From Acidobacteriota bacterium (GTDB taxonomy: Bacteria > Acidobacteriota > Terriglobia > Acidiferrales > 2-02-FULL-67-57): a DNA stretch of 52,082 bases. Below, in pieces: positions 39,630 to 46,704 of the stretch; within the stretch, counting starts at the first letter, position 1, and each line of letters opens with the position of its first letter. Below the pieces are notes generated by a model, which was not told the DNA's origin, ran no database searches, and worked only from the letters and a program-made list of their open reading frames with translations. Location of the stretch: NCBI GenBank assembly GCA_016210855.1, contig JACQTJ010000022.1, positions 1 to 52,082 on the forward strand, written 5' to 3'. The position numbers were made by a program, and so were the translations under genes.

Positions 39630-40475
39630 ATGAAGCGCCCTTTCCGCAGCCTAGCTCTCTTGGTCACCGCGCTGGCGCTGCCGCTCGGGGCCCGCGCCGA
39701 GCGCCTGGAACGCACTTTCCCCGCCACCGCCGATACGGTGGTGGAAGTCCGCAACCTGAACGGCCAGGTGATCGTGCATGCCTGGGAGCGGCCTCAGGTC
39801 CAGGTAGTGGCGCTGCGGCGCTCCCTGGTGGTGGAGACCCATATCGAACAGGGCTCGAACCGCATCCATGTCCACACCCACCTGTTGCAGAGTTCGGCTC
39901 CGGCCAGCGAGCGCGTGGTGGACTACGAGATCTGGGCCCCGGCCAGCGCTGGCCTGCAGCTCCAGCTCGAAACCGGCGCGGTCGACGTCGAGAACTTCAC
40001 CGACGATGTGAATGTGGAAACCGTGGCAGCGGCCGTGCGGCTCCGGAACTTGAGCGGCCACACCTCGGTGAAAACCCTGAATGGCAGCATCCTGGTGGAG
40101 CGCTGCTCCGGGCGGCTGGAAGCCACCTCCATCAGCGGGTCCATGCACTTTCTCGACAGCACCTACAACCGCCTGGTGGCCAACACCACCTCCGGCGACA
40201 TCCTCTACGAGGGCGACCTGCGCCGGGGCGGCTCCTACGATTTCCTCAACCACGAGGGTGCGATCGAGCTGCGCCTCCCCCCCTCGGCCTCCTTCGAGCT
40301 CGACGCCCGCACCGTGCAGGGCGAGGTCGTCAACGAGCACCCACTCACTCCCCGCAGCCACGGCCGCGTCCCTCAGCGCAGTGGCCTGCACAGCCTGCTC
40401 GGCACCGCCCACACGGGCGAGGCCATGATCCGGGCCACTTCCTTCAGTGGTAAAATCTGGATGCGCAAGCGCTAG
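39630..40475 (+). CDS. DUF4097-family exported protein (module 1)
   Basis: A 281-aa protein with a signal peptide (MKRPFRSLALLVTALALPLGARA). The mature part shows the repeating pattern of DUF4097 beta-solenoids, in which strands end in '(T/S)-x-(N/S)-G-(D/S/H)': VEVRNLNGQVIVHAW, VRLRNLSGHTSVKTLNGSILV, LEATSISGSMHFL, LVANTTSGDILYEG. The last part (FELDARTVQGEVVNEHPL ... ATSFSGKIWMRKR) closes the fold. Families of this kind are linked to envelope stress (LiaX-like) and ECF regulons. It lies seven bases after the anti-sigma stop, so it is probably co-transcribed and exported as part of the same response. Confidence 0.85.
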   Translation: MKRPFRSLALLVTALALPLGARAERLERTFPATADTVVEVRNLNGQVIVHAWERPQVQVVALRRSLVVETHIEQGSNRIHVHTHLLQSSAPASERVVDYEIWAPASAGLQLQLETGAVDVENFTDDVNVETVAAAVRLRNLSGHTSVKTLNGSILVERCSGRLEATSISGSMHFLDSTYNRLVANTTSGDILYEGDLRRGGSYDFLNHEGAIELRLPPSASFELDARTVQGEVVNEHPLTPRSHGRVPQRSGLHSLLGTAHTGEAMIRATSFSGKIWMRKR

Positions 40476-40505
40476 GCGCCGCGCGGCCAGACTGCACCAG
40501 GCACG

Positions 40506-41036
40506 ATGAGCAAGGGCCCGATTCCCATCCATCGGTCGGTGTTCCTGCTGGGCTTCATGGGCTGCGGGAAGACCACTGTGGGCCGGCGGCTGGCCGAGCG
40601 CCTGGGGTGGGATTTCGTGGACCTAGACGAAGAACTGGAGAAGCGCCAGGGCCGCACCATCGCCCAGATCTTCGCCGTAGAGGGCGAACCCTATTTTCGG
40701 CAGGAGGAGCGCAGACTCCTGGAGGGAGTGCTGACGCGGGCCGAGCAGACCCCGCTGGTCGTGGCCCTGGGAGGCGGCACCTTTGCCCAGCCGGCCAACT
40801 TCGAACTGATCCGCTCGAACGGTGCCATCACCGTCTGGCTCGACTGCCCGCTCGAAGAGCTGCGCCGGCGCTGCCGGGGGATGACGAACCGGCCACTGTT
40901 CCGCGACCCCGCCGGCTTCCAGCAGCTCTTCGAGCAGCGCCTGCCCTTCTACCAGCAGGCCGACTTCCGGGTGGACGCCGACCGCTCCGATCCGGCCGAG
41001 GTGGTGGAGGAGATTCTCCGATGCGGCGTATTCTAA
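40506..41036 (+). CDS. aroK: Shikimate kinase
   Basis: Phosphorylates shikimate in aromatic amino-acid synthesis. The 176-aa product has Walker A GFMGCGKTT (residues 16-24), shikimate-binding Asp41 in DFVDLDEELEKRQGRTIAQIF, Arg in EPYFRQEERRLLE, GGGTFAQP and the lid MTNRPLF. Normal size. It follows the DUF4097 gene by 30 bases, overlaps the next gene by 16 bases and has no visible link to the stress module beyond location. Confidence 0.96.
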   Translation: MSKGPIPIHRSVFLLGFMGCGKTTVGRRLAERLGWDFVDLDEELEKRQGRTIAQIFAVEGEPYFRQEERRLLEGVLTRAEQTPLVVALGGGTFAQPANFELIRSNGAITVWLDCPLEELRRRCRGMTNRPLFRDPAGFQQLFEQRLPFYQQADFRVDADRSDPAEVVEEILRCGVF

Positions 41037-41734
41037 CCCTGGTGCTGGCCGGGGCCTGCCTAGCGCTCCCGCCGACCGGGGTCGGCGGGCCGGCTCCGGA
41101 GTCCCACCAGGGCCAGCTGCGCATCCTGCTCAACAACCAGCCCATTGGCACCGAGCGCTACCAGATTGTCTCAAGCGGCACGGAAATCCGCGCCCGCGGC
41201 GAAACCGAACTCCGGGTTGGCGAACAAAAGCTTCGCCAGACCGCCGCCCTGGAGCTCTCCCCCGGCCTCGCCCCCCGCCGCTACGAATGGAAGATGCTGG
41301 AGCCGAAGGCGACCTGGGCCCGGATGGAGTTTGAGGGCTCCGTGGGGACCATCCATTTTCCCGGACCCAAGGGGAAGGACGCCGTGCAGGTGTTTGACTT
41401 CGGTGCCGCCCCGGTGGCCCTGCTCGACAACAACGTCTTCCACCACTTCCTGCTGCTTGCCCCGCTCTATGACGTCGCCGCCGGGGGCCGGCAAACCATA
41501 AAGGTCTTCATTCCCCAGGCCCTCCAGCCCGGGGATGCTACCGTGGAGCTCCTGGGGGTGGAAACCCTGACCGTGGACGCCCGCCCGCAAGCAGTCCGGC
41601 AGCTTTCGATCAGCACCGAGGACAATCAGGTGCTGCTCTGGATCACCGAGTCCGGGCGGTTCGTGCGGCTGCGCGTCCCCCGGGCCAATGTGGAGGTAGT
41701 GGCTGAGGGAGCGAGCCCCGAGCCGCCTAAATGA
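41021..41734 (+). CDS. Secreted protein of unknown function (237 aa)
   Basis: ATG 41021 overlaps the aroK end by 16 bases and starts a signal peptide (MRRILTLVLAGACLALPPTGVGG). The mature part is beta-rich: GQLRILLNNQPIGTERYQI, IRARGETELRVGEQKLRQTAALELSPGLAPRRYEWK, followed by VFHHFLLLAPLYD and a Pro-Gly region, ending RVPRANVEVVAEG. The layout recalls DUF3108-like single-domain periplasmic proteins, but I do not claim the family. The track ORF from 40607 is mostly a shadow of aroK. The last eight bases overlap the PDZ gene on the other strand. Confidence 0.8.
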   Translation: MRRILTLVLAGACLALPPTGVGGPAPESHQGQLRILLNNQPIGTERYQIVSSGTEIRARGETELRVGEQKLRQTAALELSPGLAPRRYEWKMLEPKATWARMEFEGSVGTIHFPGPKGKDAVQVFDFGAAPVALLDNNVFHHFLLLAPLYDVAAGGRQTIKVFIPQALQPGDATVELLGVETLTVDARPQAVRQLSISTEDNQVLLWITESGRFVRLRVPRANVEVVAEGASPEPPK

Positions 41735-42821
41735 ACGCGAAGGAGCGCTCGAGCTCCCGGGCCTTCCGCTCAATCTCCCGCAACTTTTTCTGGAACTCTT
41801 CCGACTCGAGCCGCTTTTCGATTTCCTCCACCGACTCCACCGCCCGCCGCTCCACCGCCCGCAGGCGGTTCTGGAACTCCTGGCTTTCCAGCTGCTTTTC
41901 GATCCACTTTTCGCTTTCGCGCAGCCGGTCTTCGAGCTGGGGCAGCACTTCCAGGTCAAAGTCGTAATCGTAGTCATAGTCGAGGTCCGGATCCGGGACG
42001 TAGAGCTCAGCGGTGCGCCGGGGCGCAAAGTGCCTGGCCTCTTCCAGCTCCACCTTCACGCTCTGCTCCTTGCGGTCGCGCACGATGGTCAGGGCCACTT
42101 CCTTGCGCTCGCTCACCAGCGCCCGGCGCAGCTCACCCACGTCGCCGATCTCCTCTCCGTCCACGCGCACGATGACGTCGCCGGCCTTCAGCCCGGCCTT
42201 CTCAGCAGCGCTGCCCGCCAGGACTTCCCGCACCAGAACACCCTTCCCCTGCTTCACACCGAAGTACTCGGCGAGCTGCGGGGTCAGCTCATCGCCGGAA
42301 ATCCCCAGCCGGGGGCCCCGGCCGAATATCTGGATCTCCGGAATCTCGATGTGCGGGACCACCACCTCGGGCACGCGGATGGTGCGGCCCAGGATGCGGG
42401 CCCGCCGCTCCTCCAGCGTCACCTCCACCGAGCGGGTCTGGCCGTTCCGGCTCACTTGTAAGCTCACCTTGCGTCCGACCGGGGTCTCGCCCACCAGCCG
42501 GCGCAACTGGGCGGCGCTCCGCACGCGCTCGTCGGCAAACCCCAGGATGACGTCGTTCGCCTGCAAGCCGCCCTTGGCCGCCGGGCTGTCTTCCTCCACC
42601 TCTTCCACTACCACTCCGGTGGCGGACGGCAGCTTGAGCTCCGCGGCCCGCTCGGTGCTGACGTCGCTGATCTTCACCCCGAGCCAGACCTGGCCACCGA
42701 AGACCACCACCCGCTCCTCCTCGGGCGCCTTGCCGCCGCTGGCGCGGACCACCGCCGTCCCCGCCACCAGCAGAGCCCCGCCGAGCAGGAGCATCCACCA
42801 ACCAATCGACTTTCTCATCAT
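41727..42821 (-). CDS. Double-PDZ exported protein with acidic repeat and helical C-terminus
   Basis: A 364-aa protein, ATG 42821 (or 42818) behind AAGGAGG. A signal or anchor segment (SIGWWMLLLGGALLVAGTAVV) precedes PDZ1 (about residues 44-130: GVKISDVSTERAAELKLPSATGVVVEEVEEDSPAAKGGLQANDVILG) and PDZ2 (about 165-250: GVKQGKGVLVREVLAGSAAEKAGLKAGDVIVRVDGEEIGDV). No protease domain is present. PDZ2 is followed by an acidic stretch PDPDLDYDYDYDFDLEVLP and two tandem, similar charged helices (ESQEFQNRLRAVERRAVE and ESEEFQKKLREIERKARE). A scaffold that binds C-termini of outer-membrane or periplasmic proteins is plausible. Last gene of module 2. Confidence 0.85.
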   Translation of the reverse strand: MMRKSIGWWMLLLGGALLVAGTAVVRASGGKAPEEERVVVFGGQVWLGVKISDVSTERAAELKLPSATGVVVEEVEEDSPAAKGGLQANDVILGFADERVRSAAQLRRLVGETPVGRKVSLQVSRNGQTRSVEVTLEERRARILGRTIRVPEVVVPHIEIPEIQIFGRGPRLGISGDELTPQLAEYFGVKQGKGVLVREVLAGSAAEKAGLKAGDVIVRVDGEEIGDVGELRRALVSERKEVALTIVRDRKEQSVKVELEEARHFAPRRTAELYVPDPDLDYDYDYDFDLEVLPQLEDRLRESEKWIEKQLESQEFQNRLRAVERRAVESVEEIEKRLESEEFQKKLREIERKARELERSFAFI

Positions 42822-42874
42822 GGCCTCCTTCTTCTCCCTTACCTCGCGATTGTCTCCCGTATCTCCTCAAACCC

Positions 42875-43636
42875 TCACAGCAGGCCCTCGCTGGCCGCCA
42901 GCCGAATGCTGCCGCGGATAGTCCGCATCAGGATGGGAATGCCCCCTCGCCCCAAGCGAGTGCGCAGTCTGGTGTCGCTTCCCGGGCTCCGCGTCTCCAC
43001 CAGGAGCGGGCTCTCGATCCGTCCGGCCACTGTGCTCAATTCCAGGTCGGCCGCGGCGTCGGCCGGCAGGCGCAAGGTGAGGTCGCCGTTGACGCTTTCC
43101 AGCTGCACCCGCCCCCCGGGCTCCGGCAAGCGACGCAGGGAAACCCGCACGTCCCCGTTCAAGGTCCGGGCCACCAGGCTCCCAGCGACTCCGGTCTCCT
43201 CGATGTCCCCATTCAAGGTGTGCGCCTCCACGGCACCCTCGACATCCCGGACCACGATGTCTCCGTTGACGGTGTGCAGCGCCTCCAGAACCACCTGGCG
43301 GGGCACGCGCAGGCGGTAGTCCACCTGAATCGAGCTCTCGGCTCCCGGCAGATAGACCGTGCGCACCCGGAGCGCATTCGGCCGCGGCTCAACGGCAATG
43401 CTGACATCGGACTGGCCCAGCTCCTGGACACCGGTCTTGAGCACCGTGAGCTCCACCTCAGCGCGGTCCCAGCCTTCGACGGAGATCGAGCCCTGGATGT
43501 TGATCACCTCCACCTGACCCCCGCTGGCCAGCGGGTAATTGGCCGTCCACATCTGCTGGGGCGCACCGGCCGCAGGCACGGCCGCTACCCCCAAAGCCAG
43601 CAGCCCGCCGAACAGAGACCCGAGGGCACGCTTCAT
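42875..43636 (-). CDS. DUF4097-family exported protein (module 2, short)
   Basis: ATG 43636 (MKRALGSLFGGLLALGVAAVPAAGA) is preferred: AAGGAG lies seven bases upstream, while the ATG at 43642 would overlap the site. The 253-aa product has a signal peptide and DUF4097 rungs of the form TVNGDIVV, TLNGDIEE, TLNGDVRV, SVNGDLTL, with IQGSISVEGWDRAEVELTVLKTG at the start and a C-terminal strand set ending RTIRGSIRLAASEGLL. It is closely similar in style to the module 1 protein at 39630. It lies 28 bases after the long DUF4097 gene and 53 bases before the PDZ gene. Confidence 0.85.
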   Translation of the reverse strand: MKRALGSLFGGLLALGVAAVPAAGAPQQMWTANYPLASGGQVEVINIQGSISVEGWDRAEVELTVLKTGVQELGQSDVSIAVEPRPNALRVRTVYLPGAESSIQVDYRLRVPRQVVLEALHTVNGDIVVRDVEGAVEAHTLNGDIEETGVAGSLVARTLNGDVRVSLRRLPEPGGRVQLESVNGDLTLRLPADAAADLELSTVAGRIESPLLVETRSPGSDTRLRTRLGRGGIPILMRTIRGSIRLAASEGLL

Positions 43637-43664
43637 CGCCATTCTCCTTGAGCGGAGATTCCTG

Positions 43665-45011
43665 CTAGTCGGGTTCCTTGCGCTTCTTGCGCTCTTTCTC
43701 GTGCTCCTTTTCGCGCTCTTCCCGGCGCTGCTGCTGCTGCTGCCAGCGCTTCCAGTGCATTTGCTGACGCTGCTGCAGGCGCTCCAGGGTGGCCGTGTCG
43801 ATCTTGCGGATTTCGATGTCGCCGTCCACGGTGCGAATCCGCAAGGTGGCCCCACCGCCGTTCAGGGCTCCGAAGGCGCGCAGGGCGCCGGAGCGATACC
43901 CGGTCTCGTCGCCTTCGACCTGCAAGGGAAAGTCGGTCTGGACCCTGTGGCCGGCGGACATCTCGATGGTGGCTTCGATGGTGAGCGGCAAATCGGCGGG
44001 GAGGTAGACTTCGACGTCCCCGAAGGCGGTCTCAAGCTCCGAGGCCGCGAAGTTGGCGGAGGTGGCGGCGATCTGCGCCAGGATCTTCCCCCCGGCGGTG
44101 GCGGCCCGCACCGCGCTCTGGATGCCATACAGGTCGATGCTGCCTCCGGCGGTCTCGGCTCGGATCGGCCCCCGGGCTGCATCCAAATGGATGCTGCCCC
44201 CGGCGGTCTCAGCCCGCACGCTGCCGCCGCTCTCCCCAATCCTGATCTGCCCGCCGGCAGTCTGGGCGATGACATCAGCCCCGGCGCTGCGCAGCACAAT
44301 GTCGCCTCCGGCGGTCTCGGCCCGCACCCTGCCGTCAATCCGCCCGGCCAGAATTTGCCCGCCGCTCGTCTCCAGGATGGCGTCGCCTTTGACGTCGCCC
44401 ACTTCCACACAGCCTCCGGCAGTCCGAGCTTCCAGACGTTGGCCAATCTGGCCCATTTTGATGTTGCCGCCCGCGGTCTCGGCCCGCACCGGACCGTTTA
44501 CATCGCCGGTGGTGATGTCGCCCCCGGCGGTGGCCACCCGGAGTTCCCCCTCCAGCTGCTCCACCGCCATATTGCCGCCCTGGGTTTCCAGGTCGAGATT
44601 GAACCGCAGCGGCACCTCGATGTTGTAGGCCACGCTTACGCGGCCCGAGTGCCCGCGGTCGGAAACAAACCGGCCAGCCACGTAGGCGCCGCCGCCCGTG
44701 ACCCGGCGCGCGGTCAGCTCGTAGCGGCTGAGCAGCCGCCGGGCGTCTTCCTCGCTGGACGTGAACACGTTCAGTTGCACCCGGCACTCCACCCGGTCCG
44801 CCGCCCCCGGCCTCACTCTCACCGTGCCCAGGTCCGCCCGCACCACCAGGCGCGCTCCTTCCTGCACCGGGACTCCGCAGCTGGCCTCCTCCACCCAGGC
44901 CTTCGCCTGGCGCTGGAGCACGCCGCGCTTGACGTACGCCTCCCTCTGGGCAGCCACGGGAAGGACAACTGCTACCCCCAGGGCGCCCAGCAGCAACCAG
45001 CGCAGTCGCAT
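43665..45011 (-). CDS. DUF4097-family exported protein with 18-residue repeats
   Basis: A 448-aa protein with a signal peptide (MRLRWLLLGALGVAVVLPVAAQ). Residues about 22-141 form a beta-rich region containing Cys45 and Cys76. Residues 142-321 are ten tandem 18-residue units, each like ETAGGSIHLDAARGPIRA; the TAGG (or TQGG/TSGG) step recurs without a gap, which implies a regular beta-solenoid with one turn per unit. A fall of identity marks the last unit. A DUF4097-type closing part follows (LRIRTVDGDIEIRKID), and a very polar Gln/Arg/Lys/Glu tail of about 45 residues (QQRREEREKEHEKERKKRK) ends it. Longest of the three DUF4097 proteins here. Confidence 0.85.
   Translation of the reverse strand: MRLRWLLLGALGVAVVLPVAAQREAYVKRGVLQRQAKAWVEEASCGVPVQEGARLVVRADLGTVRVRPGAADRVECRVQLNVFTSSEEDARRLLSRYELTARRVTGGGAYVAGRFVSDRGHSGRVSVAYNIEVPLRFNLDLETQGGNMAVEQLEGELRVATAGGDITTGDVNGPVRAETAGGNIKMGQIGQRLEARTAGGCVEVGDVKGDAILETSGGQILAGRIDGRVRAETAGGDIVLRSAGADVIAQTAGGQIRIGESGGSVRAETAGGSIHLDAARGPIRAETAGGSIDLYGIQSAVRAATAGGKILAQIAATSANFAASELETAFGDVEVYLPADLPLTIEATIEMSAGHRVQTDFPLQVEGDETGYRSGALRAFGALNGGGATLRIRTVDGDIEIRKIDTATLERLQQRQQMHWKRWQQQQQRREEREKEHEKERKKRKEPD
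44049..44588 (-). repeat. Ten in-frame 54-bp repeats inside the long DUF4097 gene
   Basis: The coding repeat array has a 54-base period. On the plus strand the recurring blocks read GCGGTCTCGGCCCGC or close variants, each encoding the RAETAGG step. Units have diverged between the conserved steps, so this is an old amplification kept in frame. It spans residues 142-321 of the protein. Confidence 0.8.
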
Positions 45012-45029
45012 TCGGCTCTCCTCGGGAAT

Positions 45030-45962
45030 CTAGTTTTGCGCCCGCTCCCGGGCGGCCCGGGCGCACTTCATGCGCACATAGGGGCTGCGGTCGGTGCTGG
45101 CCAGCTCCTCCAGCACGGGCAGCATCTCGTCATCGGCATGCTCGATCAGGACATTCACGACCGCCGCCCGCACCCCCGGGTTGTCATCGGTGCGCAGGGC
45201 CCCCAGCAAGGCCTCGCGCACGTCCGGATCCCAGGCGATTCCCTGCACCGCCTCCACCGCTTCCAGGCGCACTCCGGCGTTGGCGTCGTACCGCAGCGCA
45301 TAAAGCAGGGCTTCGCGCACCGTAGGGTTGTCTCCCTGGTCCCGCAATACCTCCAGGGTGTCCCGCCGGATGCCGGGGTTGTTGTACCGATTTGCGGCGT
45401 AGAGCATCACTTCCCGGATTCGGGGGTCGTCGAGCGACCCTTCCAACGTCACCTGCCGTTCCGCATCCATGGTGATGCGCACCGCGCCGGTCTGCGGGTC
45501 CGGAGCCACCTGGCTGATGCCGCTGATGCGGAGGTTTGCCAGGTCAGCCCCCACCCAGGGAGCGGACTCGGCGCGGCCTGCCGGTGTCGCTGGGGAACCG
45601 GCCCGCGGACGCAGCGTCCAGCCGAGCGAGAACCCGAGCAGCAGGATGGTCAGCGCCGTCGTCACCCGCAGGGCAGAAACACCCGGGGGCACGACGAACC
45701 AGCTCCGCACCAGGGCCCGCCAGCTCGCGGCTTCGCGGTCGAGGGCCTCCTCAAGGGCCTGGCGGCAGCGGACCAGGAGCTCGGGGGAGGGCTCAGGCAG
45801 GGCCCGCTGGTCGAGCAGGGCTCGCAGGCGGCGCAGCTCGGCCGCGGCCCGGGCGCACGTCGTACAGGCTCCCAGGTGAGCCTCCACGGCGGCCCGCTCC
45901 TCCGCCCCCAACTCATCGTAGAGGTAGAAGGTCAGGTTCTCTTGAACCACTTGGCAGTTCAT
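45030..45962 (-). CDS. Anti-sigma factor with zf-HC2, membrane span and HEAT-like repeats
   Basis: ATG 45962 behind GAGGGGAG gives 310 aa; the track start at 45986 lies inside the sigma gene. Cys3, His29, Cys33 and Cys36 (HLGACTTC) form the zinc anti-sigma domain. A hydrophobic helix at about residues 103-122 (ALRVTTALTILLLGFSLGW) is the membrane span. After a linker, residues about 168-310 hold four to five HEAT-like repeats: DDPRIREVMLYAANRYNNPGIR, NPTVREALLYALRYDANAGVR, DPDVREALLGALRTDDNPGVR and a last one ending VRMKCARAARERAQN. The repeats would lie outside the inner membrane and are an unusual sensor for an anti-sigma factor. Confidence 0.88.
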   Translation of the reverse strand: MNCQVVQENLTFYLYDELGAEERAAVEAHLGACTTCARAAAELRRLRALLDQRALPEPSPELLVRCRQALEEALDREAASWRALVRSWFVVPPGVSALRVTTALTILLLGFSLGWTLRPRAGSPATPAGRAESAPWVGADLANLRISGISQVAPDPQTGAVRITMDAERQVTLEGSLDDPRIREVMLYAANRYNNPGIRRDTLEVLRDQGDNPTVREALLYALRYDANAGVRLEAVEAVQGIAWDPDVREALLGALRTDDNPGVRAAVVNVLIEHADDEMLPVLEELASTDRSPYVRMKCARAARERAQN

Positions 45963-45978
45963 GGCGCTCCCCTCGTTC

Positions 45979-46620
45979 TTAGACAATCTCTTTCAATTCC
46001 GCCCTCAGTTTCTGGGTGGCTCGGAACAAGCAGTTCTTCACGGTCTGCTCGCTCGTGCCACAGTACTCGCCGATGGCGCGCAGCTTCATCCCCTGGTAGT
46101 GCTTGAGCTCGAAGACCAATCGCTCCCGGGGGCTGAGCCGGGCCAGCGCCGCCCGGATCCGCCGCCCCACTTCCTTGCCCTGCAGGGCGCGTTCCGGGTC
46201 GAGTTCTGGCCGCTCCTCGGCCACCGTCTGGAAGAATTCGACCGGCTCCGGATCGCTTCCCGCAGCCGGCGCCGGGGCCTGCACCTCCCGGCGAGTGCCG
46301 GCCCGCCGCAGATGGTCGAGGCAGACATTCATCACCACCCGGTAGACCCAAGTGGAGAAGCGGGACTCAAACCGGAAACGGCCGAGGGCTCGGTAAATCT
46401 TCAAAAACGACTCCTGGTAGAGGTCCTTGGCCTCTTCTTCCGACCGCACCACCTGCAGAGCCAGCCGGAGCACACTCCCCTCATACTTGCGCACGAGCTG
46501 CTCGAAGGCGCCCCGGTCGCCACGCTGAGCCTGGCGGATCAGGGCGCGCTCCTCGAGGGCGTCGAGCTGCGGGTTCGCTCCGGGCACTCGGTGGATTAGC
46601 TCCAAGCAGGCGCCATCCAT
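45979..46620 (-). CDS. ECF RNA polymerase sigma factor (module 2)
   Basis: A 213-aa ECF sigma factor. Region 2: LIRQAQRGDRGAFEQLVRKYEGSVLRLALQVV, EEEAKDLYQESFLKIYRALGRFRFESRFSTWVYRVVMNVCLDHLRR; region 4: AALARLSPRERLVFELKHYQGMKLRAIGEYCGTSEQTVKNCLFRATQKLRAELKEI. ATG 46620 is the first available start; AGGGGAGAG lies a little far upstream. It is the first gene of the minus-strand module 2 (sigma, anti-sigma, two DUF4097 genes, PDZ gene), with only 16 bases to the anti-sigma ATG. Its sequence differs clearly from the module 1 sigma factor, so the two are paralogues, not a recent duplication. Confidence 0.94.
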   Translation of the reverse strand: MDGACLELIHRVPGANPQLDALEERALIRQAQRGDRGAFEQLVRKYEGSVLRLALQVVRSEEEAKDLYQESFLKIYRALGRFRFESRFSTWVYRVVMNVCLDHLRRAGTRREVQAPAPAAGSDPEPVEFFQTVAEERPELDPERALQGKEVGRRIRAALARLSPRERLVFELKHYQGMKLRAIGEYCGTSEQTVKNCLFRATQKLRAELKEIV

Positions 46621-46647
46621 CGTCGCGTCGTTTGCGCTCTCCCCTGG

Positions 46648-46675
46648 TTAGACGCAACGGGTAAAAAAAGGTAAG
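46648..46675 (-). promoter_or_regulatory. Possible ECF-type (autoregulated) promoter of module 2
   Basis: On the minus strand, CTTACCTTTTTTTAC precedes CGTCTAA with about 15 bases between TTACC and CGTCTAA. A -10 of GTCTAA with a T-rich -35 tail resembles sigma-E-type ECF promoters (consensus GGAACTT...GTCTAA), although the AAC core of the -35 is not exact. It lies in the 84-base gap before the ECF sigma gene, so autoregulation is a fair inference. No similar pair was seen upstream of the module 1 genes. Confidence 0.45.
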
Positions 46676-46704
46676 CCCAGGGACCGCTGCCGGCCAAGCC
46701 CGGC

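Noticed and set aside
44049-44588. Possible CRISPR array because of regular spacing
   Set aside because: The 54-base period is in frame with a coding sequence, and the units diverge like codons, not like identical repeats with unique spacers. No cas genes are present.
43539-46106. 855-aa plus-strand ORF
   Set aside because: It is the complement of the DUF4097, anti-sigma and sigma genes; its apparent repeats are those of the minus-strand solenoid.
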